Shown: positions 24,789-37,056 of the stretch, in pieces | Layout of the letters: each line of letters begins with the position of its first letter | Numbering within the stretch: the first letter of the stretch is position 1 | Assembly: GCA_024336345.1 (NCBI GenBank) | Contig: JANFOG010000011.1 | Coordinates: forward strand, 186,001 to 250,000 | Length of the DNA stretch: 64,000 nt | From: Mariannaea sp. PMI_226 | Lineage: Eukaryota; Ascomycota; Sordariomycetes; Hypocreales; Nectriaceae | Direction of reading: 5' to 3' | The notes under the pieces: model-generated | Databases searched by the model: none | Seen by the model: only the letters and a program-made list of their open reading frames with translations | Told to the model about the DNA's origin: nothing | Program-made: the position numbers and the translations under genes

Positions 24789-27700
24789 TTACTCAGCTGA
24801 AGCCCGTGCAAGAGCCTCATGCAGATGCGAGGGGAATCGGTAGCGCAGCTGGCTGGTATACGTCGTAAGATCCAGTGTCATCTGCTTCAGCTGCTCTACC
24901 ATCATACGTCGAGTGCCCTCGTTTCCACTGAACTGCCCATTTGTGAGCTGCTCCTTTTGCCGCACGCAACAGATAATCGTCCACATCAACAGATTAGGAA
25001 CGTTGATTGAGACAGGCTGAGACAGCCCTGAGAACTTGGACGCATATGTCCTGATGCTGCTTGCATCGCCTCTGGAGTCGAGAGGAAGAATACCCAAGCT
25101 TCGGATTTTCTGTTCATGAAGTATCAGTATACCACTATTAATCGAGTATGGAAGAAGAAAGAAATATAAATGGGATTTGAACTTACGTCGAGGCACTGTG
25201 CCCATTGTCCAGCCTCCACGAGGCTCTTGATATTGCTCATCTCCAGAAGCACGCGGCAGGCCACCTTGTTGTGATCCTGAATCTTCCTATAGAACATGGC
25301 GTCGCGTTCGTACATGGACATCATAGTCTGCGCGAGCTCGACAGGGTCGTCAATGGCAGCAAGGCTGAGACTGCTACCCTTCTGGCTCTCTTGTTCGCCG
25401 GAGCGAGGCTTGACAGGCATTAAACGCATCGGGTCTTCGCCAATCTCAAGTGAGATAGCTTCACTGAGAGCCCGGCTGACAATAGCCACCACAGAGTCGT
25501 ATTCACCAGCCAAGTGGTACAGAAGAACTGAATCAGTAGTCCGGCCATTCTCGTCTGCAAAACTTGCGGCTTGCAGCGTGACGGTGTTGACAAAGTCATC
25601 TTCCGCATCAAGCCCGATGAGAGGGCCGCGCTGCTCAACGATGCCCTGAATGCGTTGGCCATCAGGTCGGATATCGCCGATAAGTTTACTAAACTCCCTA
25701 GTCTCCAGGACCAACTCACGCAGGGCCTCGTGGCAGAGGCTGCCATGTCGTTGCCCAGACTCTCCGCCGAGGTCCTGGTTCAAGCAGATGAGTGTCAGGT
25801 AGTCCACAGCAGATACCACGTCCGCAGCTCTGAAGTCACGCGTGTAATAGCCAATCATGCGGCCGAAGTTGATCTGAGGCAAGTTCTTGGTGCTGTAGCT
25901 GCGAAGGTCGTTGGATGGTGACAGAGCGTCGCTTGGTCGCAGGAGGCCGTAGTACGCCAGGGCTAAGCCAAAGTGAACAGCATCCACGTAGGAGAAGGGA
26001 TACAAGTACGCAATGGCGTCCTCAAACATACCCGACAGAACTTGCAGGTAGAAGAACATGCCAAAGCTACCATTGGAATCCTCCGAGTTGGCCTTGGGGA
26101 AGTGCTTGAGACCAATCTCACGGATGCTCGACTGAAGTTCGGCCAAGCCATATGACTCACCAGCCATCTCAATGGTCTTGTCTCCCTCCCTCGCCAAGTT
26201 GAATTGAAGCCAAATCCAATCATTGATGTCGGTGTTGAGACCCTCCAAGTTACGATTGCTTAGTTCAATACGGGCAATGACCTTGTAGCAAGCCATACGG
26301 AAAGGATCAATCGAGTTCTCGGGCGCGTTGCGTGATCGCTGAACGTACTCGTTTGTACATCGATCCAGCAGTTTTCTGTTCGTAATGCGGCGGTCCTCAC
26401 TGGCCGCGTAGTTATTTAGGTACGTGGCAAACGTCCGGTCGATGCCTCGGAATTGGTTGCTGTTGTCGTTCACATACTTCGCCGCTTCGCTGACATGTCC
26501 AGAGCGGAGGAGATAGAAGACAATTGCCCACACATATTCCCCTCCAACCTGCTGCAGCTCAGTGTTATCAGGCACTAAATCTTTGCGAGCAGATCGCAAG
26601 CGAATGTAGGCCTTAATCTTGCTGACGATATCAGGTAAACCTCCCAGCTTCGCTTCGTGTGGGTGCTTAGCAATGAGAGACTCAACCTCACGAAGGAACT
26701 GTTTCTCAAGGAATCTGTTTGCGCCAGTGAGAATGCGCTTTCTCATCTCGACAGATTTGGCGGAGTTGGGGTTTTCATCCAGATAGAGCTCCGCAAAGCC
26801 GCGCTCTTTAGCTGTAGCATTGTTGAGTGTGCTTTCAGCAGTTGGATCCTCACCCACGATCTCCATAACAGCCAGGTATGCTTCCACAACGTGGGGAGCA
26901 TGAGGCTCGTGGGATTTCTTCTCGACACTGGCCAGCTCAGATAGGATGGGGTACGGTCTCTTTTGAAGGCGCGACTGGTTGAGCAATCTGACCTTGTCAG
27001 AGAGGCGCCCTTGTCTCTCCCGCAAAACTCGATCATCGGAAGATGCGTGGCCGTTTCGCAGGGTAGAAGTCTCCGAGTGGCGGTCAACATCTGAAAAGTC
27101 GGATTGATGCGCACCAATGCGGCTGGGTGTCCCAATGACAGAGCGTTGGAAGGTCGACTTGCCCAAGACGCTGGCTCTGCCAGCCCGTGGTGTAGAACCC
27201 TGGGCCTTGCTTCTCCTGGACCGGCCGAATCCTCCTTGGGATTCGCGTCCTCCAGCGCTAGTTGGCTCCTCACGAGGCTTGATGCCAAAATGCTGATAGA
27301 TGCGCTTTCGCTGTGCTTCCCACTCCATCGTCACGTTGTCCTCAAGGAAGTTGTCGAAGTCGCGAGCCGATCGTTCGAGTCCGTCGGCAATCATGCTGAG
27401 GGTGGTCTTCGTCTGGAGATTTGACAGGTACGTCTCGACATCGACTTCACTGGGAGAAAATCCGTGAGTGGCTCGTTCAACACGCCCACCTTTGACATCA
27501 AGCATGCCTAAATCCTTGGCAGCGACTCCTGGGTCGACTCCGGAGGCGGCGAGCAGGTAATGGGCCTTGCCATCTAAGGGCTTCTCATTGGGCTTGGACT
27601 GAAGCTTCCTCAGGCGATGGCGCAGATCTCCAAGGCCCAGCTCCAGGCTTGGAAGATCCTCCATATTCGACTTGCCATCTGCTTTTTGGCTCTTGGCAAA

Positions 27701-28324
27701 GAGGCTGTCAAAGTAAGCGCCAGCGGGCTGCGACTGGGTCTGCGCCTGAGTCTGCGCCTGACCGTTGAAGGGCTGGTTACTGAATATGCTGCCCCCCAAA
27801 TTGCTGCCCACAGCAGTACTTCCTCCAAACGCCGAAAGGGTACTTTGCTGGGGGGCCTGTTGTTGTGTAGTAGGGGCGGCACCAAAGATCGATTGCTTCG
27901 GGGTCGTGGATGGCTGAGCGAGGGAAGCGCCAAAGAGTGACGGTTTTTGTTGTGTCTGCTGCTGACCGCCGAACAAGCCACCGGTTGTTCCAGCTGTGGT
28001 AGCTTGCTGTGTTGTAGGTTGTCCGAATAGGCCTTGTGACTGAGTCTGCTGTTGACCCAAGATGCCCGTCGTCGCGGCAGGCTTTGCTGCACCCAGTCCT
28101 CCGAACAGACCTCCAGTGGTGCCAGTCTGCTGGTTCTGGGCAGTCGACTGGCCAAATAAGCCGCCTCCAGTTCCACCGGTTTGTTGATTCTGGCCTGCTG
28201 GCTGACCAAAGAGACTGGAGGTAGGGGCTGCAGGTTGTTGATTCTGGTTCGCGTTGCCAAACAACGAACCTCCAAGGGCACCGCCACCGCCGGTGTTGGC
28301 CGTACTCTGCCCGAAAATAGACAT
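24789..28324 (-). CDS. nic96: Nucleoporin NIC96/Nup93, nuclear pore inner ring
   Basis: Exons 28324-25187 and 25109-24789 (minus strand) give 1152 residues; the 77-bp intron is phase 0 with donor GTAAGT and acceptor ACAG. NIC96 is a core scaffold of the inner ring of the nuclear pore complex and anchors the Nsp1/Nup62 channel complex. The first ~166 residues carry ten FG motifs (SLFG, GLFG, SIFG, SAFG) in a Gln/Thr/Gly-rich background. A segment with LGLGDLRHRLRKLQSK (~229-244) follows. From ~380 a long alpha-helical Nic96/Nup93 domain runs to the end, with typical blocks such as EYVWAIVFYLLRSGH and DWIWLQFNL. The start codon is the Met beginning MSIFGQS. Homology-level call is strong. The FG-rich head is absent from budding-yeast Nic96 as I know it. 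Confidence 0.93.
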
Positions 28325-28967
28325 TATGATATCGACAGAAGGATCGGTTCGCAGTGAAGACGGATGGCCTGGGCTGCTCGCGCGAGAGCGACGGAGGAAA
28401 GGTTGGGGGACCAGAAGTCGGAGCTCGTCGGCGCGCCTTTGTCTAGAAATTTGGGACGTGCAAAAGCTGGGATGTTTGAGTAGGTACCTGGATTGAGCTC
28501 GGACCAATCAAACCCGCCTTAGGCGACCAAACAAAAAACAACATCACCAGGAACTGTAGGCAGACAATGGGCAAAACTTCTCGCCGCTCTCTGTGGTTCT
28601 TGGGGCATGGCCTTCTTTTTCTATTTTTATTAAAAAAAGAAGAAAAAAAAATAAAAACCAAATTACTACTTGAAATTGCACGTGGTTCATTCTTAGATGG
28701 CCGGGTTCGCAGCGGTGATTAACTGGCTGAACGATCCTCTTCCGTTACCAATAGCTGCCTTGCATCAGGCCAAGCAAGCAATATTCAAAAAGAAGCCAGT
28801 AACACGACATCAGTAAATCGAGTGATGTGATATATTCATCAGAAACTCCTTCTATAAATTAACCTTGTTGCTTATCCTGAGCCCATACCCTCAAATACCA
28901 TTATTAACAAAGATTTGCCTTCTGATGCTCGACCAAAATTTAACCATTTTTCTCGGCTGTCGCTACT
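28325..28967. other. NIC96 promoter and 3' flank of the FGGY kinase gene
   Basis: About 640 bp. A CACGTG E-box lies at 28679-28684, 355 bp upstream of the NIC96 start, and an AGGTACCT octamer at 28482-28489. An A-rich tract spans 28630-28660. No gene seen. Confidence 0.6.
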
Positions 28968-31102
28968 TCAGGCATCCCAGGCGGCGATGGCTCCGTCAAC
29001 CTTACGTCTGTACTCTTGCTGAGTTCTGCACATGTCCAAGAAGACTTCGTACTTGGCATCGAGTAAGCGCTTCTCACCCTTACTCTCATTGGGCTTGACC
29101 AATCGCCCTCGCTTGCTCATGCGATCCATGATGTCCCACAGCGTCTCAGGCTCACTGCCGTCGTCCTTGTGGTGGCTTGCTGCCTTGGCACCGAGCATGG
29201 CTGCACCGTGAACCACGGCAGCATTGACGTATCGCGGGATGAGGACGGGCATGCCGCAGGTAGTGGCCAAGAGTGACATGAGGATGGGGTTTTGGCACTG
29301 GGAGCCAGACATGAAGATTGACGAGATTTCGTGACCGGCACTGTTCATCTTCTCGACGATCTGACGGGTTTGCATGGCGATGAACTCCATAGTAGCATAA
29401 TACCACAGAGCCATGTTATCAGTACTCTTGTCACTGTCAAGACCGACCATGCAGCCCTTCATGTTAGGGTCGGCAATTGGGGAGCGGTTACCCCACAAAT
29501 CACCATAGAAGAAGTGGTGTCGACCCAAGTACGAAACGGATGGGGCCTTGATTTTCTCGGCCATGGACTCAAGGTGAGCATTGAGGAAGTCATAGATGTG
29601 CTTGTCCTCGGCCTTGGCCAAAGCACAAGTTTCGACGTAGGCAGGATGGATATCAAGCATGTGTCTCAACAGCTCACCTGTGGCGGACTGACCACCTTCG
29701 GCCATCCAGTATTCAGGCAGGAGGACGTCACGATAGGGTCCCCACACGCCATCCACAAAGACGGGTTCTCTGGAGAGGGCCAAGTGGCAGGTCGAGGTAC
29801 CAGCAACGGCAGCCAGACGAGTAAAGGCCTGGGACACATCGTTCTTGGGCACTTCGGTATCAAGTTCATCTTCGGAGAGTTCAACCTTGGCGCCCACAGT
29901 TCCGATCCAGCCAGCGTAAGCATCAATGACACCACTTCCGACAGGAATGCCCATGGGTAAACCGAGCTGGTGGGCTGCTTGTCGGGAAAGGGTACCAACA
30001 GGCTCACCAGCACTGCCATAAATTCCGTTCTAGAAAGCTGTTGTTAGCTGAAGTGTGGTCGAAAACATTTCTTTGCAATAGAGATGAGTAGAATCGCAGA
30101 GGAGGACGTATGAAAAGGCTTACCACCCCATTGACACCACCCATTCGCTTGAAGTCGTCCTTGACTAAATCCTCAAGGCCGATTTGGTTGTAAAAGTCCT
30201 CTTGCCAACCTTTCACGGTGCCATCAACACCAACAGGCACATAGCCCTGCTTACAGACGACGCTGCAGTAGCTGCGGGTCTCATTGCCAGTGGCAAGATG
30301 AGTAAGGGCATCAGCAAGGTCGTAGAACTTGCATCGATCGAAAACATCAGCAGGCATGTGGTTCTTGAGCCAGAGGACCTTGGGCATCTCCATCTCAATA
30401 CTCATCTTGCCACCAACATACTTGAGTAGCTTGTGATTGGTAGCATTGATCTTTTCAGTCTCAGTAACAGGCCGATGGTCAAGCCAGAGAATGACATTGC
30501 GGTCGTTGCCATCGTTTTTGAAGTCAGGGCCAGTGACAGGTACAGGCTCATCGGTGTCGTGAGAAAAGACGGCTAGTGAGCAAGTGGCATCAAAGCCAAT
30601 GCCCTTAATTCTGCTTGGGTCAACGGCTGACTCGCTGACCACACGACGGACACATTCACAAATCCGCTGCCAAATATCGGTAGTAGATTGCTCCTGAAAG
30701 GTGGGTTAGTTGGGTAATTTGCCCAACAGACGGGAGGGAAATACGTACATAGTAGCCAGTCTCGGGCTGCCACAACTTGATGTTCTCCGAGGCTAGCGCC
30801 TTGATGTCACCAGTCTCATCGATGATACAGGCGCGGGCGGAACCTGTTCCAACATCAACACCGATGTAGTGATCCTAAAAACCGATTTGGGTCAGTCAAT
30901 GGGTAGCAGAGAGGCCAGGACGCGCGAAGAACTGGGCTGAGGGGAGCGAGAGGCATGAGGATTATTTCGGCGTACCATGTTCTGAGGCCTACTCGTGAGT
31001 CCTGTTAGCGAAATTCAAAAGAAGAGCAGAAGAACAAGAGAAAATCTTGAGTGGGTGGATGAGTAGGGCGAATGGAGATGAGGGGATGAAGGCTTACTCC
31101 AT
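28968..31102 (-). CDS. FGGY-family carbohydrate kinase, D-ribulokinase-like
   Basis: Preferred model, minus strand: exons 31102-31098, 30988-30976, 30874-30749, 30693-30124 and 30029-28968, 591 residues starting MEPQNMDHYIGVDVGTGSAR. A simpler model starts at the internal ATG at 30978, directly followed by intron GTACG. Two FGGY lobes are visible: the phosphate-binding IGVDVGTGSARACIID, GIGFDATCSLAVF and ILWLDHR in the N-terminal lobe; GSGVIDAYAGWIG and MSGSQCQNPILM in the C-terminal lobe. This is the subgroup of yeast YDR109C and human FGGY, which phosphorylate D-ribulose in the cytosol and may act in metabolite repair. Substrate is inferred by family. Introns are 55-109 bp, with good donors and CTAAC sites. 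Confidence 0.87.
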
Positions 31103-34100
31103 GGTCTTTATGGACTTCTTGTAGATATGGGCGATCGACCAGGGTAGGCCAGGTAAGAAAGAGCAAACGTCGGTCGGGTGTGAGTGAGCGAAGCCGTTTC
31201 CTTTTCTGGGCGAAATTCTGTGCCTCTCGACAGATTGAGTATGTTTCCCCAAAAGAGGAAGACGGTGTCGCCCGAAAGTGTAGGAGGATGGACGTATAGA
31301 TGTGAATATTTCCTGGCGAGAACGGTCTCGGCGGGGAAGACTATATATGATTCGGTCTCTATTTGGGCAACAGCCACCGAGGAAGACGCTGGGAAGAAGA
31401 TGTGAAAGTTGAAAAAAGAGGGAGCATCGAGAGGACGGTCGAGAAGGGAACGCTGGAAGAAAAAGAAGAATGCTTCACTGGGCCAGATGGACACGCGCCA
31501 TGGCCAGTTTAGCCATTAGATGGTCCAGAGCTCCTCAACTTCCACACTCAGCAGTCGCCTGCTCCGGAGTTACACCCGACGAGCTGAGGAGCTATGTCTA
31601 ACCCCCACCATGGTCCCTCCGCTCTTCGCTTGTTGTTCTTTGGCGGGGTATCAGCACGAGACTGGGGCGGACGCGGCTCGAAATGCTCAAAGGGAGGTTA
31701 TGATTCGCGAATGGCCACCTTAACAAGGGCAGGGGGCGTGCCGTTAGACTCGATGCCACCATACTATGTATCGGACAGCCGAGAATTGGAAGTTTTCAAA
31801 ATTTGGGGGATTTGTGAAGGTGGAGGCGTGGCAACGAGGACCTAGGAGCTAGGAACGAGGAACAAGGAACGAGGGGCCTGCTGTCAACGCTGGTATGCTG
31901 TTCTCGGAAGGCGCTAATCTATAGTCTCGATTGGGGGTTAATCCACTACCCATTTGGCTTCCATTTCTTTGATGGTGCTGTGCTATGAGATACGTTTCCA
32001 CTCGCCCTCGTCTCAAAGATGCCCGCTGCGTGAGGTCGTCAACACGCCGTGTTGTTTAAGTCATTGACTCGTGCTCTTTGCTTTCGAGGCTACCAAATAT
32101 CAATGAAGGATGGCATAAAGTACCTTAGACTATGGCTGGGTGGTCCGAATTAGGAACTTGAGCTATTATTCTGAAAATTTCTTGCCTTAAGCCGTTTACC
32201 GCTACATCACTCGAGAATTCTGCTGCCTGGAAGTTGCTGACGAAGGACGGAGGACGGACTAGGCGGGAGTGTGACAACAAGGCTAAATATGCGACGCTCA
32301 ATGCAGGTAGGTCAATTGCGGACAAATTGTTGAGCTCCCGCGTACAGTATAGCCACTGTTATGATGGACCATAATCCTCCCTCCCGCCCATGAGGTGTTT
32401 GCCATAGCGGGTAGTTTGCATGACGATACTACTTGTATAGGTAAACAAGGCATATAGTGGTAGTAGCAGTTGAGAATGCCGGCAAATGACTGTGGAACTT
32501 ATTGTTTCCCTCTAATCAAGGAGGAATTGAAGCAGTCGAGAAGAAGAAAGTAGACGGATTTTCGAGCAAGATAGCTCATGGCCATCCCGGATGATGGATG
32601 GCTCAGACAAGAAGACATAAGGGCACATGCTGGAAGTGAGGAGAGAGAAGCAGGCTGGAAATGGAATTTGCAAAGGCCCGGTCATATGAATTCTACCCTT
32701 GCAACCTCCTGACTCCTTCCCGTGGGTTAAACTACGCAAAGCAGGACCAATCGCAGTGGATTCCCTGCTATGTAAGTGGCACAGGCAACTGCGATGCTGC
32801 AAGTCACCTTTTTCCTTCGGAAACACCAACATCGCCAACCGACAACCCCCCTTCTCAACAATAATTTAGAGACTTGGCTTTCACAAACTCGCTAGTTTGC
32901 CTCACCCATTGAAAACTCCCTGACCAACCACCAGGTACCAAGCTCCTACAATGTAGATTGGCCATTGTTTCATTTCTGTACGCAGTGCACGACTCGGTGC
33001 AAGATGATCAACCACAACCACAATACCTAACATCCGGACCTCCGCTCCGCTAGTTGTTCGTATGAAAACTCCACACACTTAATCACCTCGCCGCCGTCTC
33101 CGCTCACCTTCTCTTCACCTCGATTATCCATACAGAGCCGCTGTGGTTATCGATTGGAGATAATAGCTAGGTATGGTGGTGCTTTGATGGTGTCGCCGCT
33201 CTTGCCCCGCCTAACGCACATCGGCGGGCACTTTGTACATCAGTCCCCATCATCTCTTCAGGTGACCTCAAAAAAAAATTGACAAGGGGTCGAATCGTCT
33301 TGTTCGATTTCATCCCACTCATGTCGTTGTCCGGTTTCCCTGCCGGACCTTTTTCCTGTGGCCATTGGGGAGGGGCGAGAGGAGAGGAGCTAATTTGATC
33401 TACCCTATGCTTCGGTATCAGTCAACGGAACTGTGTCCACCCTCCTGAGGTGGCTTTGTGTTCATTCCTCAACCCCGTTTCAATAAGGCTATTTTCGTCT
33501 TGTCACTCGGCAAAGCACATAGACTATGGGGCTACACACGCGGCACAAATCGTCGACAGGGGTGTTGCATCTGGGGCTTGGTCTATCCCAGAGACTTGGC
33601 TTCGAGTTCTCCAGATCCGAGTATCCGCGGCCAATCAGCACGAGAAATCAAAAGAGTGATTGGCCAATGAGAGACTAGCCGCAGTACTCATCATTGAAAT
33701 GATTATCCACTGCTGCGCTCCGTTCCTCGCTCTGCTTCTTAGATCCTACTCGAAAGGGATCCAACAGTGGAGTTGTTTTCTTAGTCTCAAATCAAAAGGA
33801 GACTCCAATTAACTATTGTCGTGCAATGTTGCGCGAGTAGCGAGCTTACCAACTTCACTACACCCCCCAATTGGCGCGCTACCACCCCTTCTGCCACATG
33901 TCCCGACTCATCTGACTGCATGCATCGCAATAGTTAGCGATTGGTCATTTTCGTCTCTCCATGTTACTTTGATGGCAATTTAGGACTTCCTTTTGCTAGC
34001 TCTACTAATCTGTACTCTGCCCTTGCCGGCCATTACATACACACTTCGGTCTATGGAAGAATATTTCCTACTCGGTACGCCCCATAATCGCCAACCAGCT

Positions 34101-34346
34101 CCTTGCTTGCTTACTTGCTGCCCGACATACTATCATTTGTCTGTCTCTTCCAACCGCTATGTTTAGCGTCAAGTTCAAGATTGCATCCATGCATACTCTA
34201 ATTCCCTAACATCATACTATGCGGCTCACCCGACATGGCTCCCATATCGGCCCAATAGCAACCCTATAACTACCCAATGCTCTCGCGTCGCGCGAGTTGT
34301 TATAACACACAAGGAAATTACCATAAAGTTCGTTGACAGTCGTTAA
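31103..34346. other. 3.2 kb intergenic region, no gene seen
   Basis: Between the 5' end of the FGGY kinase gene and the 3' end of the unrecognised gene. Short frames of 60-130 codons occur but none has a domain, a splice-linked continuation or coding-like composition. The part next to 31103 should contain the kinase promoter, and the part next to 34346 the 3' UTR of the next gene. Confidence 0.6.
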
Positions 34347-37056
34347 TTATTCATTGCTGGAGTATTCTTGGCCTTCCACCAAGATTACCACTGTTAGTGT
34401 TGCGGCATATGCTTCTCGAATGGCACAAGCCATACTACATTCGATTTCACACGTTAGCATTGTTGCAAAGCAAAACAGGCTAGAAAACACAATTTATGCT
34501 TGAGAGGAAAAAGAATGCATGCCGCTTACCAAGTCTTGCGAATGTCTGCCACCACGGCACTGAGGCCCCAGTGAGAGCACCACGCCCTCGCGAGGACCTC
34601 ATTGTCTCGTACACCAAAGGCCTCAACCACGAGAACTTTCTCGTCATCATCCTCGTCTTCCTCATCACCTCCCGAGAATACGCTGTGGCCGTTACTTGGG
34701 CCGTGACCGAAGCTGTGACTAAAGAGGTCCCGGTAGGGTCCCCTCATCATGCCCGGGCCGGGGCTCGACCGGACGCTGTGTATTTGGGGCCCGCCGTATA
34801 AGTTGCCCCAGTCTCGTACCCCGACAATGGCATCCACACGGATTGAGGTGTAGACATAGTCGAAGAAGAGAGGGTGAGGCCCATCGGAGCAAGGCCAGGC
34901 TGCTACAAATGACACGTCGTACATGAGCCGCAGCGGCCATGACACGCCATCAATAGCAAATTGAACAGTTGCGTCGTATAGTCGCGGTCCACTGCCTGCC
35001 GCTGCTGCCTCTTCAGGACCATCTGCAGGTTTGAGACTCAACAGCTCAATGCGAACAGTATCAACCGCGTCATCCATCCCCCGGGGGGACACCAGTTGGT
35101 ACTCGTCCACAGGATATACCTCGGCAGGGGGTCCTAACGGATCGGATCGTTCTCCCATGGATTCAACGTCTTCAGGCCCCATACGCTGCTTGGGTCGCCG
35201 GCTCCGGATCCGCGCAATCTTGGACCGGCCTAGATCCGAAGTTGGCCGGGCTGGGCCTATCCAACCGGCTACCGAGTGACAAGTGGGCGCCAGCACCTTT
35301 CCTACGATGCAGCTGTAGGACCAGTACGTATAACTGTTGCGATATTGAAACCCGCAGTTAGGATGTACGTGTGAGAGAAGCGCTAGATCATCAGTTGCGC
35401 TATCTGGATCGAGATCTAAAAGGGTGTTCATGATGAGAAAAGGAAAGCTCGCCTACCGCTTCGTCGTTAGTATTCGTAATTCCCGAGGTTACTATGAAAG
35501 TCGGAAAAAAAAACAGACAAAAAGAACTACTCACTCCTGGTAGAATCAGCCCACTGAAGAAGGCAAATGCATCAGAACTGATATCGTCCAATGCCATTTT
35601 GGAGTCCTTATGCTTCATGTTATCGAGAGTATCAGCCAAGTTTGGCCACTTCATCATCTGGGCGAAGCGTTTCAGCATCTTGATCTGACGTTTTTTCAGT
35701 TTATATCGAAGCAGAACTACGGCAACGGAGTCAATAAAAGAAACGCTAGTTTGGATATGTCCATTTCAGGTGCGTCAACTCACTATCATCTGGCGTCTTG
35801 CCAAAGTCGTCGACTCGGACGTATTCATGCCATCGACGAGCCAGGGCTAGGTTCCATTGGATGGTTGGTGGAATCTGATGGAGGAGTTTTTCCTTGGCCC
35901 AGTCGCTATGCTGTTGAGACTGTATGCGCATGTCGAGTTCAAGGCTTAGGAGCAGTTGGTGAAAGAACTTGCGATACCGGTCGTCGTTGGGATCGCCATT
36001 GTCGAAAATGAAGCGGGTAGCAACCTGATTGCGGGGGTTGGTGAAATCGATCCATTCTGGTCGAGAGAGAACAAGAATCAGGTCGGTGATTTGCTTGTCG
36101 AGGGTTTTATGGGGGTTCAAGATTTTATCAGGATCGCGAAGGATTCGTTTGTACAGAATGCGATAGAGCAGAGTCTCGTCGTCATCTTCGAGACCAAACC
36201 GCAACTCTTGCAGGCGTTCAAAGATGCGCTCGAGGCTCATGGGCCGCGGTGCCACCCCGGAGTCACGTAAGGCAATGGTGGGAGGCATAACGCTAGCCAT
36301 GGCAGCCCAGTGGTTCAGAGTTATGCTACCAGGTAGGTGGCCAAAGTAGAAACCAAAACTGGGCTGTTCCAAGGATTCCCACGGCTTGGTTGACCGGCCT
36401 GGACTGAGCATGCGCATAGTCATAAACTGAGTCATGCCATCATGGAGATTGGCACTATCTGTTCCCTCGTGGCGGTTGCCGGTTGATGTGGTATATATCG
36501 AGTAGTATTCGTCGGTAGCGTGAGGGATGGGTCGCTTGTGGCCCTTGTGAGAGGGTGCACCGCGGGCGATTAGCTCATGAGCATGCTGAGGAGGCAGCTC
36601 CTCTGAGCTGGACATGCCACTGGGAGGCCATGCTTGAGAAGATCTAGTCGGTCGTACAGCGCGGCCATTGGTAGCACTTGGTCTTCGGTTCGGTAAACCA
36701 GAAGGTCTGACCGAGTCCAGCTCGGACTGAGGCCGTCGTGGTCGGCGTCGGGCAATAGGGAAAGCATCGTCAATAGGGACAGGAACAGGTCGGCGCTTCG
36801 CGATGGTAGGAACGAAGTCGGCGGCGGGGTTGGAGACGGAGAGGGTGCCGCTATCATTTGTGCGACCGTATGGTGATTCTCGTTCTCTAGGCTTGGGTGC
36901 ATAGTCAGCGACACTTGAATTTCGCGGTTGTGTGATATAGTAGGTTAGACGGGCGGTCCGCACCGATGATTGCTTGGTTGAGCTCCTCCTGGCTACACTA
37001 GCTCGACGGAGCAGGCCGCCCCAAAAGCTCGGTTTGTCGTCGGCTTGATCAGGCAT
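34347..37056 (-). CDS. Conserved-looking protein of unknown function, 821 residues
   Basis: Exons 37056-35784, 35716-35535, 35452-34530 and 34434-34347 (minus strand). I do not recognise the family. The N-terminal ~200 residues are basic, Arg/Pro/Ser-rich and probably disordered. Residues ~240-490 look helical and folded, with blocks such as RILRDPDKILNPHKTLDKQ and QIPPTIQWNLALARRWHEY. The third exon adds VLAPTCHSVAGWIGPARP, a Ser/Arg region and a folded block around DGVSWPLRLMYDVSFVAAWP, then an acidic stretch (DEEDEDDDEKV). The last intron (34435-34529: donor GTAAGC, branch GCTAAC, acceptor TAG) keeps the frame and adds a 28-residue hydrophobic tail beginning MACAIREAYAATLTVV. Without that splice the protein would end at TGG-TAA (34526). 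No signal peptide or clear membrane segment seen. Confidence 0.75.

Noticed and set aside
34526..34530. Stop codon TAA directly after TGG as the end of the unknown gene
   Set aside because: The bases form a GTAAGC donor followed by a perfect branch site and an in-frame acceptor with a plausible tail, so the spliced end is preferred. The unspliced end remains possible.
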